This document shows, piece by piece, positions 8,179-19,130 of a stretch of DNA of 35,093 nucleotides. Under the pieces are notes generated by a model, which made no database searches, was not told the origin of the DNA, and saw only the letters and a program-made list of their open reading frames with translations. The stretch covers positions 437,501 to 472,593 of the forward strand of contig LSRY02000060.1 of assembly GCA_001643675.2 (NCBI GenBank), in the 5' to 3' direction. A program made the translations under genes and the position numbers. Source of the stretch: Monocercomonoides exilis (lineage: Eukaryota > Preaxostyla > Oxymonadida > Polymastigidae). Each line of letters begins with the position of its first letter. The first letter of the stretch is position 1.

Positions 8179-10050
8179 TTAAGATTCTCCTTCTGACAAT
8201 GATCCATTTGCATTAGACTTGTTCCTATCAACCTTCTTTTCTTCGCTGTTTCTCTTTCCAACAGCTAACGACAGATTGCAGGGAGCGAGGAGCAATCCGC
8301 TGAACGTGAGAGCCATGGTGTCAGGTGTGTGGTTGGCTTGCACGCAGTCAAGCTCAGAAATGAAAAGCAGAGAAGAGTTGTGAGAGGGGATGCCGTGGAG
8401 GGTGCATCTGCGGTTGAGGAGCCACAAGGAGGAGACAGGGAGGAAAGCGTCGCCAGGCCAGAGGGAGGGCATGGAGGGGCTGTTGTTGGCGAACCCGTAG
8501 CGGTCGACACGGATGCTGCTGGCAGCTGCAAAGAGTGCGCCCAGCTGTGCGCCAGAGATGTTTGTGTCTTTGAGGACAGTGGTGATGCTCTGGCAGTGGA
8601 TGAGAGAGGTATTCCATTCGCAGACACTCTCTTGTGCCTCTTGTCCATATTGAACATCTGATGCATCTGGCTCAATGGTCACTCTGCGCTGTTGCTGCAG
8701 CCGTATAAGGAGTTGCTGGCGGAAGTTTGTGATGGCTGGGGAGCACCTCCATTAATTGAGCAGGCATCGAGCGTGAGTGAAGAGCAATGGGAGAACAAGG
8801 TTGCAAGCCCAAGAGCAGAGGGAGCTCCTCTCTGGGAGATGGTGCAGTTTGCGAGATGGCAGTGAAGATGGAATGCATCATAGTGAAGAAGCTTATTGAC
8901 TGATTAAACACAGTGAGATGAGAATAACAACGCTGAAACCTCCAACGGAGAGATCCATGGTGATGTGATGCTCAATAAAGTTTCTGATGTAATCGTCGAA
9001 CAGGAGCACAGGCGAGGCAACATTGAGGGCGGAGAAGTTGGCGTCGGAGAAGAAGAGGGAGGAAGCAGCGAGAGCATGATGAGCAGGGCAGGTGATGGGG
9101 GAGGAATGGACATACATATTGGAGAGGCAAAGGGTTCCTCGGCAAGAACAAAGGTGGGTGGAGTTGAGGTGGACGAGCTGGTAAACCGCGGAAAAGAGGA
9201 AGGAGTACACAGCTAGTTATCCGTCGAGGAGGAAGAAGAGGGAAGAGTGGGCTGATCCAGAGGTATTTTTCTATTGAGCGGTTGATGTATAACACAGTTA
9301 TGGAGATGAAGTCGCAGGGGTAAAGCAGGTAGCTGACCTGGCGAGCAGAAAAGCCGGTGTCCTGATCGATGAACATTTAGTAGGCGCGGTAGGATGTGAT
9401 GAAGGGGAGGAGGTCGACATCGAGGTTGGGGCTGGTGGGAGGAGTGGGAGGTGAAGTGGAGGTTGAAAATGAGAGAGGGAGGTGGAGTGAGTCTGAGGGA
9501 AAGGGCGCGAGGGATGGTCGGGCAGGGAGCAGCTCGAATCCGCTGAGCTCGTCGAGCGAACTGATATCGGCGCTGGGCATGTTCCAGTTGAAATGGGCTG
9601 TATCAACCACAGCCAACACCACGTGCTCGAGGGCAAACTGCCTGGAGACATCAGCCTCCCCCAAGAACACACCGTAACCCAAGCCATGGGTCTGTGTCTG
9701 GCCTCGCTAGCCTCCTCTTGCATCGCTGCGATCTTTACACATCCCCCATCTCAGCTCCCCTTCTCCCCAACCCCAATCACACACCCGCTGCACTCGACCA
9801 CGCTGCTGCTCCCAGTGCACTTTATCTGTGAAAACACTGTGCTCTCCACTTTGCCAAGGGTTTCGAACTCGCACAGCCCCAGCCTCCAAGAGCCGATTGT
9901 TATCAGCCCGAAAATTATCATCTCCACTTTCCAAAGTCATCCTTGCATCCTCAATCAGAATTGAAACTGAACCAAGCAAAGATATTGAAGTATTCAAAGG
10001 AACAAAGTCACATATCTGTCCAGCTTTCAAAGTGATTTGCGAAGAGGTAG
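8179..10050 (-). pseudogene. Broken surface-protein gene, beta-helix-like
   Basis: This G-rich stretch (on the plus strand) reads on the minus strand as Ser/Thr/Cys/Asn-rich extracellular-type protein spread over several frames. From 5' to 3': 10030-9707 (LNTSISLLGSVSILIEDARM), 9682-9377 (FLGEADVSRQF; VDTAHFNWNMPSADISSLDE), 9376 onward (MFIDQDTGFSARQVSYLLYP), 9210-8893 (ASSLFFSDANFSALNVASPV), near 8890-8690 (HLANCTISQRGAPSALG) and 8682-8179 (VCEWNTSLIHCQSITTVLKD). Short strands ending in N/S/C and N-glycosylation sequons fit parallel beta-helix surface proteins of gut protists, though no repeat is clear enough to prove it. An in-frame TAG at 9377-9379 joins two pieces in the same frame, and there are at least two frame changes. 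The true 5' end is unclear. Confidence 0.45.
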
Positions 10051-10355
10051 AAATAGCACAGATAAGAAGATTCAGAAAAAAAGTTGAATGGAATGTTCGT
10101 CAAGCACTTTATGCAATACAAAAAAGGATAGGTGATGAGAAAGATGAGGTCATAATAGTTGTGAGCTTTTAAAGGAACAAAAGCAGAAATTTTCGGATAT
10201 CTTTTCATATTTTTAAACAATTTTTCTCGTAATTTTCATAAAATAACTTTTATCAATAAATTTTAAATGTGTTAAATTTTATTTGACAAATAAACCTTTA
10301 TTCAAATTCTTCTCTTCATATTGAGAGATGTCACTTAATGTGACATGTCACTTCT

Positions 10356-11249
10356 GTGATCAAAAATGATATTCACCCCACAAACTCCATTGCAAGCTGT
10401 GCTTTCATCTTCAACTGGAACTTGTGGGCAGATGAGTGTGCTAACGAGTTCCCTAGGAAGAAGTGCATAGATTCCAACAGTTTCTTCGAGTTTTTTTTGC
10501 ACGGGAAGGGATCAGAACTACTCCCTTTCCCCAGCTTGACAGATGAATCAAATTCTCAAGCAATCGTTGTGTTATATAAATCCGTTTTTGATGCTGAGCA
10601 GACAATCTCTCTGTTTGATGTCAGAATTCCGAAGTCAATTGTGGAAGATATTGCAACATGTTACAATGAACAGGATTTCAGCCCGGTATTACAAGCATCT
10701 CCTTTAGCAGATGTTTGAACTGAATATTTGTATAGAGATACATTGGATAAAGCCAGGGAACAAGATGAGAGATATCTGTTCCGTGCCTTCATAGCCATTT
10801 TATGATCGATTCAGAATATAATGAGGAAGGCCAATTCTGCTGAGGAAGTTGCAAGAGAAGCGTTGATTCTGGGAGCACAAGCAATGCAGGAGGCAAGAAG
10901 AGAACGAATTCATGGATAATTTGGTTTTTCAGCAGCAAGAAAAATGGAGGGCGAAGTCACTTGAGGACTGCTAACAAAGAGACATCGGGATATACTGGAA
11001 GAGACAAGAATGGTATTGAAACAAATTCAAAGAGTCGCATTTGAAAGAAAATTGGAAAGAAAAACAGATAATTATCACAGTGCAACACATCGAGAGGAGC
11101 TGTCAAGAAGTTTCTGCGAAAGACAGTTTTTTCGGAGGTGGCCCCGGACGTCAGGCAGTCAGTATTGCTTCAGTAACTCCCAGAGAAGAGCAGGAGAAAC
11201 TTGGAAGATGGATGCTTCAAGACGTTCCGAGGGAGACATGAAATATTGA
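10356..11249 (+). pseudogene. DIRS gag-like ORF with in-frame stops
   Basis: One frame reads through from 10356 to 11249 with stops at TGA 10716, TGA 10803, TAA 10917 and TGA 10962. Its middle part (REQDERYLFRAFIAIL near 10755-10800; EVAREALILGAQAMQEARRE near 10845-10905) resembles the helical capsid-like proteins that precede RT in DIRS elements. From ~11100 another frame (GGGPGRQAV; REEQEKLGRWMLQDV) looks more coding-like, so a frame change probably lies near 11090-11150. The first 120 codons have no recognised domain. Confidence 0.45.
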
Positions 11250-11349
11250 TGGAAACCTAATAGAGGATTGGAAGCAGGACAGAGCAGTTTTTGGAGGAAT
11301 GGGACAAGATCAAAATAAGAAGCTTTAAAAGACTGCGTGCACATGATGC

Positions 11350-13094
11350 ATGAACAAACAAAAAAACAAAGGAAGCACTGAGGAAGAAATCATGGGAGGA
11401 CGGAACAACGGATATGAGCATGGAACAACTATTGGATATCAGAAACGTGTTAAAAGAACAGCTGGAGACAATCATCGTCAGCGCAATACCTCCAGAACAG
11501 GTCATTTTTGTCAGAATGTTTTTCTTTTCATGAAGAAGTCATGCACATGGCGCCAAATCCTGGATTGCAGTTATTTGAATGCTGCAATGAAAAAGTGGCA
11601 TTTCAAATGTTAAAACGAACGGAATGTGGAACGTTTGAAAGAAAAGAGGGACTTTGCGTTAACGTTGGATCTTTCCCAGTCGTTTCACTAAAAACCAACA
11701 TCCGAAGACCTGAAGCCGTTTCTTTCTTTTCAGTTCGAAGAACAAGACTATGTTTTCGAAGGAATTCCCTTCGGGTTAACAGACACACCTCGGTTTTTCA
11801 CAAAGATAATGAGGAAAGTGACAGCAGCGATAAAGGAAAAATGGAAAGTCAGAGTGGATTCTCACTTGGACGATCTTATTCTGTTGCACCAAGACTGAAG
11901 CTTTCTGAAGAAAATTACAGAAGAAGTGACTCTGTTTTAAAATAGACTGGGATTGCTCATCAACAAAGAGAAATGTCATCCGAAACCAACACAGAAGTTT
12001 GTGTTCTTGAGGTTCCTTTAGAACACAAAAAAATTTACAGTACAATTGATTGAGGAAAAGCGTTCTTCTCTCCAAGAGCTGCTGAGACGTTGGGAAAAAA
12101 TATTCATAAAAGCCAAACAGATTCGTGTGAAAGACTGGGCGTCAGCTATTGGGAAGTATAACACAGCTCGTTTTATCATTCCAGACGCATCCCTCCATCT
12201 CGTAACTTTGCATCACTAACTCCAAAAGAGTGTCAGAGCGATCGGATGGAAGAAGATGATGAGGATGAATTCATCAGTCCTCAAGGAGATCAGAGAATGG
12301 AGGAGGATATTGAGATAAACCAGAAATCGGGAATTTGTTCTCGTTTTCATTCCTCAAGCTGTTCTGACAACAGATGCAGCCGAACGAGCATGGGGTGAAA
12401 CTTTCAGAATGAACAACAATCTTTTGGACTGGCATGTCAGGTTCTCCAATTATGACCATCGCCATTCGTCCAACTTCAGTGAACTGTCAGCTGTTTTGTT
12501 TCCCTTCTTCATTTTTCACAGACAATTTAGCACAACAAAATATCCCATCTGCAACTCCGATCAGACAACAGTTCAGTAGTTTTCAATGTGAATCGTTGTA
12601 ACGCGAGTAAGAATCTTCGACCAGTTTTTCACAAGATAAGGAACTGGACAGAAGCGAGGAATTTGTGAATGAGAGCACAACATCTTCCAGGAAGGAAGAA
12701 TCACATATCAGATTAACTATCTCGGCTGGAAAGGGAATGGAACAACGAGATCGGAGACAATTTACTCAGACAAATACTTGCTCGATGGAAAGTGAGACCG
12801 ACTTTCGATGCTTTTGCTTTGACACATAATCACAAAGTGAAAAGATGGTGCGGTATGGGCAGTCCTATTGACAAAGACGGATTGACAGTTCCGTGGAGCT
12901 ATGGGTTTGTTCTGGTCCATACTCCGATTCCTCTGATTCCGAAGGTCATACGAAAGGCTCAGATGGAGAAAGTTCAAGCGATCACACTCCTACCGAGCTG
13001 GAAGGTTCAGAATTGGGACATCCTTCTTCAAACGAGCAATTATTACAGCTTGGAATTGAATTACAGCTCCAAGATTCTTCGAGAGTGGACATAG
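11350..13094 (+). pseudogene. DIRS reverse transcriptase-RNase H
   Basis: RT motifs appear in order in one frame from about 11521: KKSCTWRQILDCSYLN (fingers), HFKC.NERNVERL, ALTLDLSQSFH.KP (first catalytic Asp region), FLSFQFEEQDYVFEGIPFGL, and VDSHLDDLILL (11863-11883, the Y-x-D-D box with His in place of Tyr). Then come GLLINKEKCHP, a connection region, and RNase H (TTDAAERAWGETF 12367-12405; FSELSAVL). After a frame change near 12570 the RNase H continues (NRCNASKNLRPVF; HLPGRKNHISD) into the DIRS C-terminal part (PTFDAFALTHNHKVKRW), ending at TAG 13092-13094. Stops in the inferred frames: TAA 11611, TAA 11689, TGA 11896, TAA 11938, TAG 12019, TAA 12217, TAA 12316, TGA 12666, TAA 12714. 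The 5' limit is uncertain; near 11350-11510 a second frame (MEQLLDIRNVLKEQLETIIV) looks better. Confidence 0.8.
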
Positions 13095-14072
13095 ATGAAG
13101 AAAACGGGAGCCTGTTTCCATCCATGGAAAATGAAAGTGATCCTGCTGAATCCATTAAGGAGAGAGGAGAAGCCTGGTGGATGCACGCGCTTCATGAAAG
13201 AAATATCCCCTTGGAGCTCGCAGAGGAGTGCAAGGCTGGAATTGCAAGGACAACATGGGATGGATATTTATTCTATTTTCCGCACTTTTCAGACCAATGG
13301 AAGAAGTGTGCCCATGGACATATTCCAGACAACTCACCGGACTGGACCGTCAAATGTGCGGATGTATTTTTAACGATGAAGAATAGAGGATTCAAGGTTT
13401 CAGTTATACAGATGGTGAGAGCCGCTGAATTTTTTTACTCAGTTCTTGTTTTTAAAACCGTTTGGGGAGACATTGCAATCATTCGGATTCTGTTTCGTGT
13501 CTTTCGTTTAACAGACAAGTCGATGAAGAAACTTGCGCCTGACATTATGAATCCGAATGTTTTGTTAAAATACTACACTGAGTTAGGCACTAACAATTTG
13601 TTATCTTTCAAAGAAGGAACAATGAAATTCATAACGTTGACAATGTTCTTCTCTGTTGCAGATTTTCAAAACTGGAGAGGATAAGCATGGAGGACTCTCG
13701 GGAAGAAGAAGAGCGTGTCTATTTGGATGCAGCATTAAAGACATTACAAACACGATCAGAGATTGTAGTTCATTTTCTTCCGGAACTCCCATAAAAATGA
13801 CCAGCTTCAACAATAAAAGAGTTGTATTTCCTGGTCAAACATAAGCAGAACAGCAACAAACTTGCACAATTCCACATCGTTCTAACCTCTAACAGCATCC
13901 GGAATCCGTAAGCTGGCTTCGAAGGCAATGAAGCTTACAGGAGTTTTTCAGGGATTCAAGCCGTTCTCTTTTAAGGAAGCAACCTTGTCTCCATTAACAA
14001 TAGCAAGAATCCTTCCTTCACAGTTTGCCAAGTACGCAAGGGTTTTACAGAATATAAATACTTTTGTTTAGC
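12893..14072 (+). pseudogene. Tyrosine recombinase (YR) of the DIRS-like element, degraded
   Basis: A frame open from 12893 to 13684 (263 codons) overlaps the end of the RT frame by about 200 nt, as overlapping ORFs do in DIRS elements. Residues ~85-150 (HALHERNIPLELAEECKAGI; TTWDGYLFYFPHFSDQW) look like the helical core-binding domain, followed by FSYTDGE-type and TDKSMKKLAPDIMNP helices. Beyond 13684 the catalytic half is broken: VYLDAALKTLQTRSEIVVHF in another frame (13715-13775), and a tail SFKEATLSPLTIARILPSQF to TAG 14070-14072. I could not place the R-H-R-Y catalytic residues, so the YR call rests on the core-binding region, the overlap and the RT type. Confidence 0.5.
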
Positions 14073-14125
14073 ACTATTTCAGGATAAATTTTGTATCGTT
14101 AATAACACGAGTTATTGTTGGAACA

Positions 14126-14512
14126 ATGAAAGAACAAAAGTTTACTGACGAGGAGAACGAAGAATGTCCAAAAGCAAGTGTTGAAGATGAAGCAAAAAGA
14201 GAACAAGCCAATGAAAGAACTCTTTCAGAAGAGGAATTAAAGAGTGAAGAAGTGGATGCTTCCATGGAGAAGTTAGTGGAAGAGGTGAAAACGAAGACTG
14301 TCAGGAGGAAAAGGACAAAAGGAAAGAAGTTGCAAACTCTAGGAGACGATGATAGAACAAGAGATGAATTGAATGTTGAACAGAACAGACAAGAAGAAGA
14401 AAATGACATTTTCATTATTCGCACAAGGGCACAAGCCAAAAGAGAATCCAAGACATGTGATTTCCGCTCTTTCGATAGAAGTCCAAAGGGCAAAGCAACA
14501 ACCACAAATTAA
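14126..14512 (+). CDS. Intact charged 128-aa ORF near the 3' end of the DIRS-like element
   Basis: ATG 14126 to TAA 14510-14512 with no interruption. The product is Glu/Lys/Arg-rich, probably helical or disordered; it has a basic patch (VRRKRTKGKK, residues 70-79) that could be a nuclear signal, and ends in TRAQAKRES and FDRSPKGK. It lies between the recombinase remnant and the candidate right terminal repeat, so it may be an accessory ORF of the element. It carries no nonsense codon, unlike the ORFs to its left and right. No family recognised. Confidence 0.45.
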   Translation: MKEQKFTDEENEECPKASVEDEAKREQANERTLSEEELKSEEVDASMEKLVEEVKTKTVRRKRTKGKKLQTLGDDDRTRDELNVEQNRQEEENDIFIIRTRAQAKRESKTCDFRSFDRSPKGKATTTN

Positions 14513-14949
14513 GTTTTTCTCTCAATGAGAAGAGAAGAAATTGAATGTTCGTTATTTTTTCTAATTAATAGACCTTATTTTGGTATCAAAGTGTTTTAAA
14601 CATAAATTTACTAAACATCTTCGTCACATGCCTTCTGACGTGAACATTTTTTGAGTGAAGTGACGTGACGGAATAAATTACTTCACTCATATTAAAAGTA
14701 TTATTTTTTGACAAAAAAAGTCAACACAGGCAATTATTAAATTTTATTTACAATTAATTTTTGATAACTTTGGAATTTATTATTATTATAATCGATTTTT
14801 CAACTGTTCATTTTCAATTTTTTCATGAACATTGGGTTGAGTCGTGATCTTTTTTTGCGGTGTAAATACCGCGGCACTTTCGTTACTACCGGTCACTGTC
14901 GGAATTTAAGTCAAGAAAGCATTTGGAAATTATTATTTATTTGTTTATC

Positions 14950-16252
14950 ATGGATGCCTCACATGTGTTTGCCTTTTCATTGGATAATCCGGAAATCGTT
15001 TGAGGATTGTTTTTAAATTTTTTATATTTTAAACAACAGTATTTTATTGATTTTAATCAAAATAGTGTGAGCAATAATAAGAAACTGTGGAGATGTTAAA
15101 CATACACAAGTGAAAGATGATCAAACTCGAAAAAGAAGAATACGGTGAATACACAAACTGTATTATTTAATTTATTTTTTCTTGAAATTTATCTATTTGA
15201 AATGCAATATTTTATCACATGTTATTTTCATCCAAAGCAGAAAGAATTGGTTATTTCCAAATCAACTCTTGACGTCGTTAATCGTATATTGTTTATTGCA
15301 TTTGCTCCTTTGTTTAATGGTAGAACTTCGAAAAAGGATTTGAACAGACTTTTGATGTGTCCATGTCAAAAAGATTGTGTTGTTTGTGGATTGATGTATT
15401 GTAAGGACTACTCTTTGATTTTTAATCACGAATGTGATCTAATTTTGAATAATCAGATCTCATTGTTATTTTCATAGAAGTCAAATTATTTAATACGTTC
15501 GGTTAATTCGAAGCCAAGTTATAGCTCTTCTGTTTCAACATTGACAGAAGAACTTGCTCTTTCTTTTAACAACATTGTTGCTCATAGGAATATCACTTTT
15601 CTTTCTGTTGAAATAAATTGCACAAAAGCTCTGAATATTGAGTTCTCAAACTCAAAACTTCAAAATTCATATGATCACATATCAACTCTTGATTCGAATC
15701 CTCAAGAGAAAACAAAAGAATTTGAAGAACAATACGAAATCGATTATTTTGATGAACTATGTTTGTTTGGATTGATTCTAGCAGAAGAATAAGAAAAGGA
15801 TGACGAATTTCAACATGAAAGCAATCAAGCGGATCTTGTCAATTGCAACTTGACAAGAAAAACTGCTCAGTGTGATGAAGTGTTGGATAGTTTGTTAATA
15901 GACATTACCAAAAAAAACACAATCTGAAGAAGATAATTCAAGAAATGCAAAAGAATCAGCGAACAATGAAGAAGACAATGAAAGTGAAAGCGAAAGCGAT
16001 AGTGATGTGGATTTCATTTGCAATGATACTCGATTCAGAAGAATTGAAGTGTGCAATATTTATTTGATAAATAAAACATCGAAAACACTTTGGGATAACA
16101 CATTTTTTGATTGGTGTGGAGAGATTGTGGCAAGTTTTTGAGTTTTATTTGATCACATGATGTTCGAAAGGCACAATAGAATTAAGTCTCAATGCATGAA
16201 GTTTTTTCAAGAATTATCACTTATAAAAGAGAAAGATGAAGTCATTGAATAA
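14950..16252 (+). pseudogene. Cys-rich ORF interrupted by stops, possibly transposon-derived
   Basis: One frame can be followed from ATG 14950 to TGA 15925 (975 nt) through TGA 15001, TAA 15097, TGA 15118, TAG 15475 and TAA 15790. It contains an FLYWCH-like stretch (FIDFNQNSVSNNKKLWRC) and a Cys cluster (LMCPCQKDCVVCGLMYC), then an acidic region. After a frame change at an A8 run (15910-15917), the next frame gives SEEDNSRNAKESANNEEDNE and continues past TGA 16139 (CMKFFQELSLIKEKDEVIE) to TAA 16250-16252. FLYWCH-type fingers occur in MULE transposases, but I see no transposase core. Function unknown. Confidence 0.4.
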
Positions 16253-16690
16253 AATGGTTACAATTTTTATTAAGATTAAAGTAATAACAGAGAAACATAT
16301 TCAATATTTCCTAACATTGTTTTCAGCATAACAATATCTCCTTGCTGTGAATCATAATATGAGAGAATATTTTCAAATTGCTGTGTAATAATTGGAGATC
16401 ATCACCACAATATTTCAGACAGAACACTCAATGCTCTTCTTCGTCTTTAATATCTCATGGAAATAAATTTTTTCAGTTTTGAATCTGTTGAATCGATCAT
16501 TTTGTTTGTCACTTATTTATTTTCTTTCCTTTATCTCTCGACCTTAATAAAAAGCTGAAATATAGAACAAATTATAAATGTTTTTGTATTGACAGAAAAT
16601 TGAAGTTAATTAACTGAATATTGAATGAGCTGAAGCAAAAAGAAAAGGCGAAATATGTGATTTGAGGAGAATAGTATCGAACCTACATGG
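16253..16690. other. AT-rich spacer, nothing seen
   Basis: No ORF of note, no repeat and no RNA gene recognised. Confidence 0.6.
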
Positions 16691-17044
16691 AGATGGAGCA
16701 GAGAATGCGTTTTTGGTGGGAGGCGGGGCGCTGGATGTGGAGGACAGTTGTATAGTGTTTAATTGTTTGGAGGCAGAGGTGGAAACAGAGTCATGCGATG
16801 AAGAAGAGTTTTAACTTTTGCATGCCACAGGCTTGGAGCTGCTGGTTAGTAATACTTACGTCGTGCTGCAGAATGAAGCGAATATGCTTTCTGAGACAGT
16901 GAATAAGGTGGTTCAAATGACATGCAAGTTTGTGAGAGTGAATCCATTGAATATTGGAGAGCCTGAAAGCAGGGGAGGCGGAGCTATGGCAGCGGATCTT
17001 TGAGCTGCGAAGTGACTGAAGTTGAACAGCTAAGCAGTATCAGG

Positions 17045-17266
17045 ATGAACAACTTCAGTGTGCTTGCGCTCGGAGTTTTGTGGGTGATGAGAGTTTATGT
17101 ATGTGGGGAGAGCTCGGGGAGCACGGAAGTGGAGGTGAAGCTGTTGGGGTTCAGCAAGAACGAGACGCGGTGGTGGAAGAATACGTATGTGCGGGAAGTA
17201 AGTCTGGGGGCAGTGGCGAAAAAGGAGCGGATGCTGTTTGGGTGGGAGATGTGGATGGGAGATTAG
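17045..17266 (+). CDS. Possible N-terminus of a secreted/surface protein (strand uncertain)
   Basis: ATG 17045 opens a typical signal-peptide-like start (MNNFSVLALGVLWVMRVYVC) followed by a polar stretch with one N-glycosylation sequon (NET). The ORF stops at TAG 17264-17266, yet the same frame stays coding-like beyond it (DSVEEEEEVLAVDKDFLSKG) until TGA codons near 17366. The region 16690-17360 is G-rich on the plus strand. In the neighbouring surface-gene region that composition goes with coding on the opposite strand, and a minus ORF at 17447-17151 (AADVEDSQLSCSNQKAEPDH) is a rival. I cannot decide between them. Confidence 0.3.
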   Translation: MNNFSVLALGVLWVMRVYVCGESSGSTEVEVKLLGFSKNETRWWKNTYVREVSLGAVAKKERMLFGWEMWMGD

Positions 17267-17535
17267 GATTCTGTGGAAGAAGAAGAAGAAGTACTTGCTG
17301 TTGATAAAGATTTTTTGAGCAAAGGGACCGAAGATGATCTGGCTCTGCCTTTTGATTGGAACAACTGAGCTGAGAGTCTTCAACGTCAGCTGCTGAACGG
17401 ATGATGGAATGCTTTGTTATGCATTGTGTTTTTGGGATTCTCTTCAAATGATCATATGAATCTGTGTTTAAAGAATAAGCCTAAGAACTTGATGAAGACA
17501 AAAAGGTTTGCATCTGAAGAAGATAACTGGAATTT

Positions 17536-18636
17536 TTAGAGGAATATCGAATAACATATGATTTGTGTGGCACACTGCACATGCTTCCCATCCATCAATT
17601 CCATCACGCGCGACAGAAACGGGTCAAACGGAAGAACAGTCGCACATAGAAGCTGAATCTTGCAGCTGGTCACTTCTCTCGCAAACATTGAGGAGGTGAA
17701 CGACTCTTCCGTCTTCTTCAGAGAGAACATCGTTGACTGTGCGCGATTCTGTGTCTGTGATTGTGAATTAGATTGTGATTGCGAATGAGAATGTGCCTGT
17801 CCCTCTGCTTTGCCTGGTGAAACAAACAATCTTCCTGTGCTAGCTTTTGTCAGCATTGCCAAGTGCTTCGAGGAAGCAGAAGATGGCAGAAGACAATCGA
17901 GTCTGGCTGTGTTTCCATCTTCATCTGCAAAAAGAGGATAATCGGTGATTCTATTGTTTCTATCACTTCTGCTTCTTCCATTGCTGCTGCTGTTGTTGTC
18001 TTCACCAAGCAGAGAAAGCGAAGAAAGAGCAGCCTTCATAGACCAGAGAAGCGATGTCACTCCTCTCAACATTTTCACATCATTTGATGGGAGACACGGA
18101 TAAAGCAAGGCAGCCGTGGTACGCGACGACTGCAGAACAAGAGGCCTTTCACGGAGTACTGAACGGCTTTTGGATGAGGATGAGGATAAAGAAGAATGCG
18201 ACATTGAAAGAAAATGTGAAGCAGCACACTATTCTGTTAAAGAAGAAGAAGAAGAAAGTGAAGCGAATGCATTTGATATGCTTCTGATAGATGCTGGCTG
18301 TGTTGATAGATGTGAAGGCGGTTTTTGAGTGTTGGTGAAATGAATTGACTCAGAAAAGGAATTTTCAATGAAAAATTTCATTTCCTTTTTATTCTCATTC
18401 TTTCTACCTTCTCCTTCCTCTTTTTTCTTCTTCCCAGATCTATTCTCACTCTCTCTATTTCTATTCTCTTCCTCTTCTCCCTCTTCTCCCTCTTCTGCTT
18501 CTTCTGCTTCTTCTCCAAATCTGCTATTTTCTCTGTTTTCCATTTCACTAAGCAAAATCAAGTCATCTTTATTTTCTTTTTCCTCTTCCTCATCATCATA
18601 ATATCCTTCTCCTCTTCTTTCTTCATCAAAATTCAA
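17536..18636 (-). pseudogene. Acidic/Ser-rich hypothetical ORF split by an in-frame TAG
   Basis: Two minus-strand ORFs (18636-18229 and 18204-17536) lie in the same frame, separated only by TAG (18231-18229) and eight codons. The N-terminal half is very acidic (EEAEEAEEGEEGEEEE) and then basic. The C-terminal half is Ser-rich, with a His/Gln/Ser repeat (HSHSQSQSNSQSQTQ) and an ordered-looking end (EVTSCKIQLLCATVLPFDPF; SRVMELMDGKHVQCATQII). If the TAG is a mutation, the original protein had at least 360 residues. The 5' end is open; an upstream TGA in frame bounds it near 18650. No domain recognised. Confidence 0.4.
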
Positions 18637-18649
18637 ATTTCTTTCTCAA

Positions 18650-19130
18650 TCTCCATTCCCAAGCTCCATTTCTCCTCCTCCTCCTCCTCCTCCTCCACTT
18701 CTTCTTCTTCCTCTTCTTCCTCCTTCTTCACTCATCCTCTTCTCTTCCTTCCTATTCTTCCCCTTCTTCCCCTTCTTCCCCTTCCCTTTCTATTTCCCTC
18801 TCTCCTCTTTCCTCTGCCCATGGTCTGTCCGTGAAGGCGCTGAAGGAACAAAATCACGCTGCGGAAGAGGAGGCGGAGGAGGAACGTAATTCACACCAGA
18901 AACAGGAGCAGTGGTGTCGTTGGAGAGGTGGAGAGGGCTGAGTGCAGTAGGGATGCGCTGAGTGTAGCTGGGGATGAGGAGAAGGAGAAGGAGGAGAAGG
19001 AGAAGGTGAGGAGAGGAGGAGAAGGTGAGGAGAGGAGGAGAAGAGGAAGAGGAAAAGGAAAAGGAGATGAAAAGATAGAGAAGAGAAGAGAAGAAGAGAA
19101 AAGAGAAAGATGAGAAGATGAGAAGATGAG
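18650..19130. repeat. CCT/TTC and GGA/GAA low-complexity tracts
   Basis: Two opposite-strand tracts: pyrimidine-rich on plus at 18650-18810 (CTCCTCCTC...) and purine-rich on plus at 18950-19130 (GAGGAGAAGGAGAAGG and GATGAGAAGATGAGAAG). ORFs through them are compositional. The transition between them (18820-18950) is mixed sequence. Confidence 0.85.

Larger units (their letters stand above)
10341..14669 (+). mobile_element. Degenerate DIRS-like (tyrosine recombinase) retrotransposon
   Basis: Diagnostic parts occur in order: a gag-like frame, a reverse transcriptase with the DIRS-type core (FEGIPFGLTDTP; HLDDLILL), an RNase H with TTDAAERAWG and HLPGRKNHISD.LSRL, the post-RNase-H segment typical of DIRS elements, and an overlapping frame resembling the N-terminal part of a tyrosine recombinase. 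Candidate inverted ends are GTCACTTC-type sequences at 10341-10370 and, inverted, 14643-14669 (GAGTGAAGTGACGTGAC); the match is imperfect, so the boundaries are tentative. The ~4.3-kb size fits the family. The element is inactive as read, with at least 13 in-frame stops but only a few frame changes. Confidence 0.7.

Noticed and set aside
8329-8661. Plus-strand 110-codon ORF
   Set aside because: Antisense to the minus frame at 8682-8179, which reads as a sequon- and Cys-containing surface-like protein; the plus frame is a composition-driven shadow.
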